A stretch of DNA of 64,000 nt from Exobasidium rhododendri. Taxonomy: Eukaryota > Basidiomycota > Exobasidiomycetes > Exobasidiales > Exobasidiaceae. Below the pieces are notes generated by a model that had not been told where the DNA came from, made no database searches, and worked only from the letters and a program-made list of their open reading frames with translations. Positions 40,954 through 53,334 of this stretch are shown here, in pieces (the stretch's first letter is position 1; the number at the start of each line of letters is the position of its first letter). The stretch lies in assembly GCA_026210745.1 (NCBI GenBank), contig CP110630.1, forward strand, positions 2,976,001 to 3,040,000, in the 5' to 3' direction. A program made the position numbers and the translations under genes.

Positions 40954-43479
40954 GACACGAACGGGCTTGTCCCTTCTGTGCAAGCCGATAGTAGCAGTAG
41001 TAAAATAGTATTGTCCGTTGATCAGAGAGTGGTATCCCTTCTGAAGGCGTGTTGCTTTAGAAGAAAAGAATTTCCGTCTGCCGCTGTCGGGGAAAGAAGG
41101 ATTTCTGTATGGATCTATTTATTGCTGAGGCGACTGTGATATAGCCCACTCGACTGGCTGACTTTCGTTTTTTTGTCGCCTACAAATCAAACAGATTCAG
41201 CAGCAAACTAATCTATTCCAAAGCGATTGAAGTCATAGCACTCTTTGTCTAGCTAACTGGCTGCATGTGTTGTTCGCTAGACGACATGCAAGGAGAAAGG
41301 TCGAAGCGCTGCTGCTTTCGCTCTCGGAGGAAGGCGTGCACGTAGGTAGGGTCCTTGGAGCAATGGTCACACACTCAGTCAGGATCTCCGCCGAGCCACA
41401 CGTGATGCAGACGCGAGTAACGCGACCCGGGCGTGCCACTTGAGAAGAAAGTGTTCGAATTGTGACTTTGTGACGTTTGTGATGAAGATCCTCTTACCGC
41501 TCCGGGAAAAGGGTGAGAAAGTCCACAATTGGCATGTGCTGCTATAAGAGAACACTGCTTCGGATCCCACCCCCAGTGCGACAGGCCGAAATGCAGGAGC
41601 CGAGCTTGTCCATTTCCCATACAACATGGACGCACAGACCAGTCAGCCCTGAATGTGTTGCGTCGTCTCACCCTCCATACAGCGAATTTGGACTAAGAAG
41701 AGTGCAAATTTCCTGATACACACGACAAATTGCCTACCAGGGGCCAGCTCACTCCCGCTCCTTCAAGGGAGAATAGCTACAAGGTGGAAAGGTTGACCCT
41801 ACCCGACTTCAATGTCAGACGGGTATTGTCCCTGTTCCCACTCACACATGCGCAGTGTATTCCCATGCACGTACGTACGTGCGCACTGGTATTGAACATC
41901 TCGTTCTTCCTGCAGCCCTCCCCCCCCCACCTTATTCTTTTCTTCCTTTCTTTTGATGTAAAATAAAGGGGTGGGAGAAGGAAAAAGAGGAAAAAATAAA
42001 GTTGGATGCGCGTTTTGTAGTCGACGGCATTACTGAACACACAGGCTACATCAACCCTGAATAGGGAACAAACACTACAACAAGCCTTGCAGAATTTTCA
42101 GTGGTCCCCCCCTCCTTTCCCAGTCTAGCCTCGATTGCACACAAAATGTCATTCTGCACCCACCCCGTCGGCCTATCCAAAATGACACACGAGATTGTGA
42201 TAACTCATTACTGACTTGGAGTTCTGCGAGCGGGTCAATTGTGTCATTCGCTGTTATTGTGAAGTGGATTGTTTTTCCATTTTTCCTTTTTCGCCGTATG
42301 TACGTACTGTTGGTTGCTATCTGGTCATGCCTTCTTCTAGTAGCTAGTAGTCAATCCTTTTCGTCGCTGTATCACTTTCTCATGTGCTTGGCAACAGCAT
42401 CGTATGCATAGCCGCAAATCGGTACTGTTCTTAACTTAGACTTTACTGTGTTCTCAATTTATATATACATTTCTATTGGATTTTGGAATTCAAATTAGGC
42501 CCTCGATATTGTCGATCATACCAGATAGTTGTTACTCTGCTGCCTCTCTGTTTCTATGTTGCGATCTTGACATCATTCTGTCCAACCTTGTCCTTGCTCT
42601 AAACAAAGCAGCGACTTCCAGCGTTACTTCTTTCCTTTCAGCTCACATCTCACCGACCTTCACCTTCCGCCTTTCGCTCTTTCCTTTTTCCCCTTCATTT
42701 CCTCTCTCGTCAACAAAAAGGGGCGCCATCATCGAGACCGGCCTCCATCACAAGTATAGCTCAGAGAGACCTGGATCATCGACGTCTTCCAGATTGCACC
42801 GCTTTAGAGACCGCCGCTACAACCCCCAATAAACAGATATCCCCACTTGACGACGCTATACCCAAACGACTTCATCGTCCGACATCTGCTGCTATTACTA
42901 CCTGCTCGGAGCGCCAAGCTGGACCACTGCAGATCACCCACCTTCTCGACTTACCGCTATTTGCCATACTATCCAAAAGAGTGCTTCTACAGTTCAGATC
43001 GATCAGTCTATCCTTCGATTGCCTTGCCCTAATATTATCTCACAATCAAATTCAACACAGACTACCTCTTTCCTCTATTTGCTAGCGATCAAAGAAAAAC
43101 CAAGTATACCCTTATCAACTCTGCATCCTCTTTCACTTAAACCGCGAAGCCATTGCTGCTGCCAATTTGCACGATCATCAAAGGCTCATAAAGCTTTGCA
43201 GTAGAAGCGGATACAGTAAAAAAAAAACACTTCATTGACCATAACTCGAAGCCAGTCAATATCCAAGCGACACCAAATTTTTGCGGACCGACTCCTGTGC
43301 CTGGAATTGTGTGCTTAGGATCGTAAAGTCACACATCACTTTCAAGACACGCTTCGGCTAGGTTACCTCGCAATTTCTCTTCCTCTTGTCGCTGCTTTCT
43401 TCGTTTGCGTTGAGCCGAGAATTCCCTCCAAAGGTAAATCTCTAGCTTACAGTCAAGCTTCGCTCGCCAGTCCGGCAAT
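40954..43479. other. Large intergenic region with the B-cyclin promoter and probable long leader
   Basis: About 2.5 kb. Short frames at 41.2-41.7 kb on the minus strand have no recognisable domain. A run of nine C lies at 41920-41928. A TATATATA box at 42460-42467 is the best core promoter for the plus-strand cyclin gene. From there to its ATG (43480) the plus strand is pyrimidine-rich with several short upstream frames. Confidence 0.45.
42460..42467 (+). promoter_or_regulatory. Candidate TATA box of the B-cyclin gene
   Basis: TATATATA about 1 kb upstream of the cyclin ATG. No closer TATA-like element is seen on the plus strand in the pyrimidine-rich leader, so a leader near 1 kb (before any 5' intron) is likely. 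Confidence 0.35.
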
Positions 43480-45806
43480 ATGGCTCAACCAGCATTACGG
43501 GTGAGTGACATTTTTCTGCTGGGCATTGCGACACAGCTCTTCAAGAAGTGATTGTATCACGAGCCACTGCTGACTTCTTCCCACTTCTCTTTGCGTGCTC
43601 AGCCCACCAACTCTCGCTCTCGATTGTCGAGTAGATCGGGACTGACTTCTTCTCGAAGTGGCGAGCGTTTGCATTTGGGCGGGGAGAACTCGCATTCGAT
43701 TGGAACCGCCAGAGGCAAGCTCGTTCGGGCCACCACCGCAAACCCGACTACAGGCTCCTTCAGCAAAGTTACTACAGGGAACGAAAAGAAGAGGCCAGCT
43801 TTGATCGACAAGACAAATTCGCAGGTAAGTCGTGCGGTAGGCGTATATGAGTATCACAAGGAAGATATACTGACGCAAGTCTTGTTTTGTCTCTCTACAA
43901 ACGATCAGACTGCCACTCATGAATTGAGCGAATACAGCCAAGGAAAGCTTCATCAGGAACCGTTGCTCAAACACAAGGCACCTTCTTCAGTAGCTCTTCG
44001 CACGACTACAACTACGGCCAATTCCAAACCAAGATCTGCTTCAGTGACATCTCACACTTCCATCGAAGCGTCTGGCAGCAGCAATTATAACAATGCTCGA
44101 CACCAAAGAGGAGTTTCTTCCTCCTCGGCTGTCAACGCCGTCAAGAAGAGCCGCGGAGGGGCACTAAAGACGAGCAGCGATATGAAGATGGAGGTAGAAG
44201 ATCAGACCATTTCCTCAACACAGCGATCCTCCATTGCTGCCAATGTAACAACAACGACAAAGAGAGCTTCTGCTGGTAGTCGAAGTACGATGCAGTCTAT
44301 CGGAAACGGAATGGACGTGGAAGATGCCGCTTTGTTGTCCCATCGACAGGAGCAAGGAGAGAATGACCCGACTGCCTCTCAAACGGAATTGTACGTAGGA
44401 TCGTATACAAATCTAGACGAAGACATGAGCGAAGTAGAGTCGGATTGGCCATCCAGCAGCGCTGAAAGCTCCAGCAGGCGACACAGCAGCAAAACAGATG
44501 CAGAAGAAGACGACTTTGGCATCAAAGCTACGGTCATGAATCCGGATGAAGAGATCGAGGTAGAGGACGAAGAGGAAGAGGGAGAAGAAGAAGAAGAAGA
44601 AGAAGATGACGAAGACGAGGATGACGACTCGGGAGCAGAATCCGTCATCCTTGATAACTTGGACCCAGAATGCTACGTGTCTCTACCACCAGAGATGGAG
44701 CTGCTGGCTCAAGCAAAAGTCGCACACATTTGCGCTCGATTTGAAGAACTCGTCTTGAGACCAGCTATGATGAAGCAAGCGGTAGAGAGACAAGCTGCCA
44801 TGGAACGGGGAGAGATTGCACCAGAGATTGCTGCTCATGACGATGAGTTGGCACTGATGGGATTGGATCCAGATGAAGTTCGAGATACGAGCATGGTAGC
44901 GGAGTACTCCAAGGAAATCTTCGAGTACATGTCCCGATGTGAAGCAAGGACGATGGCTAACCCCAACTACATGGACTTCCAGGGCGAGATCCGCTGGTGA
45001 GTCTGTTTGACTTGTGAGAGCTAAAATGCTTCTTCTCCTGACCGATATATATTCCATTCTCCCTCTTGCGTCTGACTGACAGGCACATGCGAGCTACACT
45101 GGTAGACTGGCTCATGCAAGTTCACATGCGCTACCATATGATGCCAGAAACGCTGTGGATCGCCATCAACATCGTCGATCGCTTCTTGTCTGCCAGAGTC
45201 GTCTCTTTGGCCAAGCTGCAATTGGTCGGCGTGACGGCGATGTTTGTCGCTGCAAAGTATGAGGAGATCCTCGCACCAAGCGTGGACGAGTTTGTGTTCA
45301 TGACGGAGAGCGGCTACACTCGAGAGGAGATCCTGAAGGGGGAGAGGATCGTTCTCTCGACACTCAACTTCAACGTCTCTTCGTACTGCTCCCCGTACTC
45401 TTGGGTTCGAAGGATCAGCAAAGCAGACGACTATGACTTGCAGACTAGAACATTGGCAAAGTTTCTCATGGAGCTGACTCTGTTTGATCATCGCTTCCTA
45501 CGGGCCAAGCCTTCCCTGATTGCAGCAACTGCAATGTACCTGTCCAAGAAGATGCTGGGCGGTCAGTGGAACGAAAGCTTCGTCTACTACAGCAACCTCA
45601 TCGAAGAGCAGCTCATTCCCGGTGCCAACTTACTTCTGGAGAAGCTCATCGACGAAAACTTCCTTGACTGCTTTGTCTGCAAGAAGTACGGCAACCGCAA
45701 GTTCTTGAAAGCCAGCATTTACGCTCGTGACTGGGCCCTTCGCAACCATCAAGCTATGGGAGCTCTCTTGTCCAGCACACACGTCGACAATTCCCCGGGA
45801 CAGTGA
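43480..45806 (+). CDS. G2/mitotic-specific B-type cyclin
   Basis: Exons 43480-43500 (21 nt), 43603-43824, 43909-44996 and 45083-45806 give 684 residues. A destruction box RPALIDKTN (residues 71-79) matches RxxLxxxxN of B cyclins. A long Ser/Thr-rich and then extremely acidic region (runs of Glu and Asp around residues 350-375) precedes the cyclin box. The box starts near IFEYMSRCEARTMANPNYM and MRATLVDWLMQVHMRYHMMPETLWIA, followed by a second, C-terminal cyclin fold ending NRKFLKASIYARDW. The protein activates Cdk1 for mitosis and is destroyed through APC/C. It is about 200 residues longer than most yeast B cyclins because of the N-terminal extension. Confidence 0.93.
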
Positions 45807-46382
45807 GGGGACGGCGTTAAGATCAGCATCAACCCTTTCTTCGATTGCACCACCCCACACCATCATCCTTTTCTCTAATTCCCCTTTCTTTTTTATCATC
45901 TTCGTTCCCAGTTCTTTCCTCCGTCGCCTATAGAGAAAGGAGAGCTTCTCCAACCTCTTAGCAGATCATTACAACCTTCGACTTCTCCTTGACATCCTCT
46001 TACTTCACCGGGAAGCTACTACTCTAGAACAATTCATCGTGCTGTCCTTGCACTTCCCCTTCCCCTTGTTGTCATCGTCATCGATTGCTGTGTCCTTCTT
46101 CGACACATTCTAGCTACCCCCCACATATTACCATGAACCATTCTTCAACATCTCACGACATCAGGCACACGAACACACGATATCAACACGAACTATCTGC
46201 ACACGCACGATCATATCACGAACATCCTCTTCATCAATCTCCTGCTTTCTTTAATTATCTCCTTTTCTCCCTTTTTATTTTCCTTCTCCCATTCCTTCTT
46301 CTTTTTTTCCCTCTTTTCGTCCTCCAAATACACTTGACTCTAATATATTCTTACGGCTCTAGTGGAGTGACTCTCCTTTCTC

Positions 46383-46418
<36 letters not shown>

Positions 46419-46565
46419 ACGAGTCACGCACAGCAACAAGGGAGGAAGTGGTCATCGTGGAAGTGCTCAGAATGATTTCATTGAATGGATGAGTGCTAGT
46501 GATAGTGCGAGCCGCTTTGGCCGGAGGAGGGGGAGGAAGAGAGAGAGAAAGAGGAAGAGAGGGGG
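45807..46565. other. Convergent 3' region of cyclin and ISWI genes
   Basis: About 760 bases, very C/T-rich on the plus strand, with a CT/CA microsatellite. No gene supported. Confidence 0.5.
46383..46418. repeat. Compound microsatellite (CT)12(CA)6
   Basis: Twelve CT units (46383-46406) followed directly by six CA units (46407-46418) in the convergent 3' region. Likely length-variable between strains. Confidence 0.9.
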
Positions 46566-49500
46566 CTACGCTTTCTTCTTCTTTGACTTTACCGACTGTG
46601 GAGTCGATGCTCTGCTATCGGCATCTCCATTGAGGAAAGAGTCTGCTCCTCTCTTCTTTGCTCCTTTGCCGTTCGTCTTTGCTCCGTTGATGGGCATGTC
46701 GTCGTACTCGTCCATGTCCTTCGCTATCAACGTTAGTAAGGTGTTGCAGCGCCGATTGAGTTCCAGTGACGTCCTGCTTCGAATGAACCAGTCGAATCTG
46801 CAGAGGTGTGAAGGAGGGAAGGAAGGAAGGAGGGGTTTAGCTACACCATCGCTCAGTCTATATTGCCAATCAAGGACTTGCTACTGACCTGAAAAGATCT
46901 TCCCTGGAAACGTCACTTCGAATCTGATCGTAGCAATCCTCCACCAGGCCATACTTTGCCAGACGAATCAACAAGAATCGATCTTCATCTTCACTCCAGC
47001 CTTTTCCCTTGGCGGTGCCGTTTCCATAGTTGATCTTCAACTGTTGCTGTGGCAGTCTATACAAGCCAATCTTCCTCTTCAACATGGTCTCCGTCTTGGA
47101 GACCTTTTCTCTCTTCTTTTCACCTTCTTCGATTCGTTGCAGAATCTTTTCCGAGTCGTGAAGTTCCTCCAATCGATTCCAGAATACCTTAGAGTACGCT
47201 TTAAGGTCCCGCTCCGTCTTGGAAGCGCCGACTTCCTCTGTGATGGAGGTCAGATCATTGCGCCCGTATCGTTCGCAGCCTCGGACAAAGGCTTGGAAGT
47301 CCCTTCTGTTCCAGTCTTGGAAGCCTTCCAAGGCCAGTATTTCCTTGCGAGCAGTCTCCTCCTCTGTGAGTGCTTCAGCAGTGTCAATGAATTCTTGCTC
47401 CTTCTTGCGCTCTTCTTCTGCAACCTCCTCGTCAATCCCATCACCACTCTTGCTGGGCACTTTATAGCCGATACTCTTTTGGTAGGCGGCCGTCTCTCTC
47501 TTCTGTAAGTCGACCAGCTCGGCGGGGTAGAATTGGTAGTCGTTGATGATGATCTGCTTGGGCGCTTTGGGAGCCTTTGGAGCACTGGGCTTCTTTGTAC
47601 TCATCGCCTCTCTGTAATAATCGTCGACACTGTAACTGACAGCAGACTTCCTCTCCCTCTTGCTTGGCTCGATCCAGAAGCCTCCCCTACTGGCCACGCC
47701 CTTGTTTCTGAAATCTTGACCCTCCCACTCCAAGGTTGACTCGCTCTTGAAGTTGTGAAGATCATCCAAATTCAGGGACTGGTACTTGTCTTGCAGCGCA
47801 CTCGTTCTAGATTCGCCCTTGCGAATGATCTCGTCGATATCTTCATCGATCAGTAGATTGTACTCTGACGAGATAATCTTCTCCGCTCCATGCTGAATCA
47901 TGTCGACAAGATCGTCTTTATTCTGCTGACTCTTGTTTGGCTGCGATCTGCCTTGCTGAATGACCAGTTGATCGAGTCGCAACTTCTGCGCCGCCCTTTC
48001 CAAAATCCTCTCCTCGACGGCATGCTCCGTGACGAAGCGGAAGACATACACCTGCTTTGTTTGACCGATACGGTGAGCTCGATCCATCGCCTGCAGATCA
48101 GCCTGTGGATTCCAATCACTATCGAACAAGACAACGACATCGGCAGTGGTCAAGTTGATGCCCAAGCCACCTGCGCGCGTGGTCAGCAAAAAGACGAATT
48201 TCTCGCTTCCGGGTTTGTTGTAGTCATCGATGGCTGATATTCGATCTTCATGCGCAGAGCTACCATCGATTCGGCAGTATTGATAGTCTCGAAACATGCA
48301 GTAGTCCTCCAGGATGTCCAAGACTCGACTCATCTGACTGAAGATCAACACCCGACTTCCCTTTGCCTTCATCGACTTGAGTAGCTTGTCCAGGATCACC
48401 ATCTTGCCAGAATTGAAGACGAGGTGCTCATCGGTGGTGTATGGTGGACCGGGTTCTGCTCCATCGAACAGGTAAGGGTGATTGCAGCATTTTCGGAGTT
48501 GCATGACTATGTTCAGCAGCCTCGTCTTGCCTTCCTTCTTAGATCCTACGCCATTCACGGCGTCGATGTCCTTCTCCAGGATTGACTTGTACCACTTGCG
48601 CTGCATGTCGGTCAGACCGACAAAGACGTTGATCTCCTTCTTGGGCAAGAGACTCTTTTCAACGTCAGCTTTGACTCGTCGCAGTAAGAACGGACGAAGA
48701 ACCTTGTGAAGTTGCTGAACTACCTGATCTTGAGCTTCGTCTCCCTTTCCTCTGAACCACGATTCGAAGTCTTCCGACTGGGAAAAGACGTCCGGGAGCA
48801 GGAAATTGAGAAGACTCCAGAGCTCCATCAGATTGTTTTGAAGTGGCGTACCGGTGATCAAGAGTCGACTACGAGAGTTGAACGTTCTCACAATCTGACT
48901 CAACATCGAATCGACGTTCTTGATACGGTGTGCTTCGTCGATGATGATGTACTCCCATGACAATTTCTTCAGCGCTGACTTTTCGCGCAAGCACATCTCA
49001 TACGTCGTCAGTAGGACGTCAAAGTTTTGAGGTAATATTTGTTCCTGTATCATGTCCTGCCTGTCCTCCTTTGCTCCCTGCAACACCACGATCTTGAAGC
49101 CGGGCACCCAGTGTTCAAATTCTCGCTTCCAGTTGTCAAGAGTGGATTTAGGCACAACGACCAGATGGAATCGAGGGATGTCACGATAAAACTTCAGCCA
49201 CCCCAAGAATGAAATGGTCTGCAACGTCTTTCCCAGCCCCATCTCGTCGGCAAGAATCCCGTTGATACCGTTTTGATATAGCGAAATCATCCAGTTGAGG
49301 CCTTGTACTTGATAGTCGCGCATCTTGCCACCTTTGACATACGAAGGACTCTCGTCAAAGATGAAAGCGTCCCCTTCATCTTCGTCGCCCAGCAGCTCCT
49401 CGTCTTCCTCCTTTTCCGTCTTTCTCCTCCTGGTACCTCCATCGTCTCCACCAGATCCTTTCTTCCTTCCCCGTACACTCTTTTGTTGGCTTTCCTCTAG

Positions 49501-50043
49501 CAATTTCTTGAACTCTGGGTCCTTTTCTTTCTTGATGTCGATAAAGTGTTGGAACAGTTCAGTCTGACCAAGAAGGTAGCTAAACCTCTTCATACTGTCT
49601 GCTAATTTTGATTTGTTCAAGTCGTCTCGAGTGGAAGTGAGACCTGCCTCTCGCTTTGCCTTTTCACCCTTCTTTGCCTCTCGCTCGCGCTGCCTCTCTA
49701 ATTGACGCATCGCCTTGCTAGGTGAAGCATCCATCGTGGAGACATCGCCATTGCTCTGCTTGTCATGCTCCTTCTGATCATCATCGTCGTCGTCGTCGTA
49801 GTCGTCCTCTGCCACATCCTCCTCATCATCATTTTCAACTCCTCCTCCTCCTCCACCCTCTTTGCCAATGCTTTCAGCTTCCACGTCACCCTTTTCCTCG
49901 CTTGGTGCTTTCGACGGCACTCGACTCAGATCAGCACTGACGGGTAAGTAGTCGGAAAGTGCATCTTGATCGTCGTGGTCGCCATTGGCACGAGAGATGG
50001 CAAGTGCAGGAACAGCCGGCACTTGGCTTTGACTGGATGCCAT
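46566..50043 (-). CDS. ISWI-family chromatin-remodelling ATPase
   Basis: Exons 50043-46889 and 46797-46566 (91-nt intron, GTCAGT donor, GCAG acceptor) encode 1128 residues. The start chosen is [11 protein letters not shown]; the frame runs 11 codons further without an ATG. An acidic N-terminus with a run of Asp precedes the Snf2 ATPase: [11 protein letters not shown] (Walker A, near residue 270), [11 protein letters not shown] (DEAH, near 365), [14 protein letters not shown], and helicase C motifs [13 protein letters not shown] and [16 protein letters not shown] ([17 protein letters not shown]) and SLIDE domains follow. The small last exon completes SLIDE ([20 protein letters not shown]) and adds a Lys-rich tail. 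It slides nucleosomes. It is the orthologue group of yeast Isw1/Isw2 and SMARCA5. Confidence 0.96.
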
Positions 50044-50582
50044 ATTGTCACGATCCCCTCTATGCGCGCCCTCCAATGATTATACCCCGGGTATTGAGAA
50101 AGAGGAAATGCACCGATAAGTGAGAGAGATCTATCCGGAAAGAGGACGAGACCACTCGTAAAGAATCGTAATGGGGTGCAAGAAGCTAAAGTAGGAGCTT
50201 CCGACTTGTCTCTCGAAAACGTATTTTCAGTATCAGAAAATGGTCCAAAATGATAGCGCAGTCGATCAAGAAAAAGAGCCTTTGGTGATCTTTGCTACTT
50301 CGTGTCTTTTAAAGGGCAGTCGTACGGTGGTGGGTCGATGACAAGCAAAAGACTAAGAAGTCCCCATCGAGGGTCGGTCAAGTAGTTTTCCTTTATGAAT
50401 ATATTCCTTTTACATGGGAAGACACAGTAACGCGACCTAAACCGTATCGCGTCGTGGATTACATAATCCCACGTGTACCACTTATGAAGTTTTTGGACGC
50501 ACTCGAGCTCATCGGCGAGTTCGCAGAGTGCTCTCGAAGCTTTAAGCTTGTTCTACTACTCTACGTAGCACCGAAAGAAGAG
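50044..50582. promoter_or_regulatory. Divergent promoter region, ISWI / RPB12
   Basis: 540 bases between two divergent start codons. No strong TATA element; CTTTATGAATATATTCC near 50391-50407 is the only AT-rich candidate on the plus side. Confidence 0.4.
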
Positions 50583-50950
50583 ATGAGTGGCTATCAAGGC
50601 AAGGGTGCGGCTCTTTCGGGAGTTAATAAAGTGGAACCTCCCATGCAATACATCTGCGCAGGTGCGTCTGGATCAAGCTTAGAGAGAGAGACACCGACGG
50701 GATGATCAGTGTGGAAAACGAGTGATCGCTGACATGTCTTGCTCTTTCCGATGTAGAGTGTGCCGCCATAAATGAGATTGCGGCGAAGGATGCGATCCGA
50801 TGCAGAGAATGTGGACATCGTATCATGTACAAGAAGCGAACGCATCGGATGGTGAGCGAGGGGAAGGTGGGCAGTTCCGACAGTAAACTGATGGCTCACG
50901 TCTTTCGAATCTTCATTGTTCTTCTGCAGTTGCAATTTGAAGCACGATGA
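50583..50950 (+). CDS. RPC10: RNA polymerase I/II/III shared subunit ABC10-alpha (Rpb12/Rpc10)
   Basis: Three exons, 50583-50661, 50757-50851 and 50930-50950 (21 nt), give 64 residues. Introns have GTGCGT and GTGAGC donors. The protein is essentially one zinc ribbon: MQYICAECAANE ... [19 protein letters not shown], ending LQFEAR exactly as in yeast Rpc10 (RTKRLVQFEAR). Four cysteines bind one zinc. The subunit bridges the two large subunits in all three nuclear RNA polymerases. The gene is small and split enough to be missed by automatic annotation. Confidence 0.95.
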
Positions 50951-51238
50951 TAATAGTCCACAAGAATCACTGATATCAACGCTTTGTACTACTAGCTCAA
51001 GTCGACGAGAGGTCGCACTCCCGGACTTTGTCTTTTCAATCAGACACTGTATCCCATTCAATTTTGCGGTGGCTGGAGGGCGGGAGTGATTTATGGGAGA
51101 GAGGGTACACAGAAAGGGTGAAAGACTATTGACGCGAGATCGTGCCTCTTGTATGGGAGAGGATGGGGAGAATGGTACATGCCACGCTAGTGTATGGAAG
51201 TGCTGCTGACTCGATCTGCCCATAGTGTCTGGACCGCC

Positions 51239-52373
51239 TTATTGAGGAAGGGCTACCGCGCCACCAAAGATGCGATTGACCTTACTGTCGGATCCGGTAA
51301 AGAGAAAGGCATCAGCAGCTAGCCCGCCAACGAGGGCGCCAGGAATGGTCGAAGCCCAGATGCCCCAAGACCAGTAAGCCGAGTTGTGCTGTAGAGAAGG
51401 ATGTGCACATCAGCGGGTAGGCCTGGTAGGTTAGAGCGGAAGTATGCTCTCTTCTCACCGTCCATATTTCACTTCCGTAGCCAAGAACAGTCAAGGCCAG
51501 ACGAGGTCCAAAGTCACGGGCTATTGTGCGATCAGGATAGTCTTGTAAGTGTCATATAAGTTTGCGTTATTTGACGTTCACATACCGGGATTGATGGCAA
51601 AGCCGGTCTGGGAACCAAAGGCAGCAGCGATTCCCGCGACGAGAAGGAAGACGGCAAATGGCAAATTGGACGGAGGGTTGAGGTTACTGTCGGTAAAGAC
51701 GAAGATGTAGCCGACCAAGATGGCCGTACCAAGGAACTCGTCGAACCACGCTCCGAAGGGAGTCAGACCATCTGCAGGAATGCTGATGAAGTTGCCGGCA
51801 GCCGAGCGTGCGTCAAGGACATTGTGACCAGAACCATGTTCCATGGCAGCAATGGCGCTGGAGTAATTTTGATACACGACAAAGGTGGCAGCCATGCATC
51901 CCAGCGTCTGTGCAATTACATAGCGGGGAACCTTTGCCCAGGACTGGAGAGGGATGCACGAATCGACAGAGCCAGTAAACCTACCAAAATAGCCACATTC
52001 GGTAGTACGTTTGGACTCACAAAACCTCGAAAGGCGGCCAGAGCAACGGTCACGGCCGGATTTATATGGCCACCCGATATGCCACCACTGATGTAGGCTC
52101 CTAAGCTCACACCCACGGACCAAGCCTGATGTACACGGAGTAATGGGGGAGATAAAAACATTGTACTTATGCTAGGATCACGCAGCAACTCACAATGAGG
52201 CAGGTCATATTCTGGGGTGGACAAGTGGGCGGAGCATCAGCATAGGTATTCAGTCCAGTCCAATCCAATCATCACAAATACTCAACGCTTCCTGCATGGG
52301 GGTAAAGTTGAGCTTGACACTGTGCACCAGCGCCAAATAGTATGATGGTGAAAGCGCCAAAGAACTCAGCCAT
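51239..52373 (-). CDS. Aquaglyceroporin (MIP family)
   Basis: Exons 52373-52287, 52211-52194 (18 nt), 52125-52021, 51943-51586, 51520-51459 and 51388-51239 close to 259 residues. The first NPA (GGHINPAVTVA, residues 57-59) and second NPA (AINPARDFGPR, 188-190) are intact. The Asp after the second NPA (192) marks glycerol-conducting members. Six helices are seen. The second NPA is assembled across an intron. The start is uncertain: MAEFFGAF begins inside helix 1, and the frame is open upstream (SRFTLKEE) to a possible TTTAG acceptor with an upstream ATG, so a short extra N-terminal exon may exist. The first intron uses GTTGAG, a weaker donor. Plasma-membrane glycerol/water channel. Confidence 0.88.
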
Positions 52374-53334
52374 TTCTTCCTTGAGGGTGAATCTAGACTA
52401 AAGAGAGGAAAGGCGGCGGGGCGGAAGAGGGAGTAAGCGTATCTTTTTATCGCATCTGTCATCTCGTCTGAAGGTACCGACCATGATGATGATCTTAGCG
52501 AGAAAATAGTCTTCGTTAAAGAGCAATTTGATGGGGTTTTGAGAGTGGAGAGAACGAAGTAGAGAGAGGACAGTAAGAGAAGGAAGGGGGGGCTTGATTC
52601 GATCGAACTGCTGGCAGCGAGCCCATGTCCCCCGTTCCGCTTCGTTGACAATCATACGTCCATTGCACTTCAAGACGTCTGATAGGTGCGCCAGCGCCCC
52701 CCTGCAGCGACGCTGCACTCCGACATTCTGCCCCTTCATGACACTTCGCGGACAAATGCTATATTTTGGCAGCACAGATCAACCGACTAGTCAGTCACTC
52801 TCTCTCGCGCTCAAAAGGAGGAAATCCCTAGACTTAGCGGGACTACCGATCGTCGCATGACTTCAGAGGTGTGAAGGACGCCAGAGCGAGTGACAGACTT
52901 CATTTACTATGCTGTAGCATCAGCCCGTGCTCTCGATCCGAGATGATGCCTTCCCCAATAGGAAGCTAGTTCGAGACAAGCACCTGAAACACCACAACGC
53001 TTCCCTTGTCTCTGCCTGCCTCCTTCTAAGCTTGGCTCGAGTGTCCTTGCAGATAGCAATGACTCAACGTTACTGAGACATTGACATACAAATCAAAGAA
53101 AAGTGTGTTACAGTACTGCTAATATTATAACGTGTGTGTCCACCACCCCCATCTACAGTAGTCTTTCTCTTTGAGTCGCGCCCAGACTTTTTAATCCCAT
53201 GCACGCGTCGATCGGAGATTGAATTTTAGATAACGCCAGGAAGTTCTTTTATACCTTAAGTTTCTTTACCTCCATCTCATCATTCTCCTCCCTTCCCGTC
53301 ATCACTCTCTTACAACACACGTCCTTCAGTCTAC
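52374..53334. promoter_or_regulatory. Divergent promoter region, aquaglyceroporin / UDP-glucose epimerase
   Basis: About 960 bases between divergent genes. On the plus side CTTTTATACC at 53246-53255, about 85 bases ahead of the epimerase ATG, is a good TATA candidate. It may contain a small 5' exon of the channel gene near 52480. Confidence 0.45.

Noticed and set aside
41375-41671. Overlapping minus-strand frames of 80-98 codons
   Set aside because: Two frames overlap without splice signals that would join either to a recognisable protein.
46489-46887. Plus-strand frame of 132 codons at the ISWI 3' end
   Set aside because: It is the complement of the real last ISWI exon and intron.
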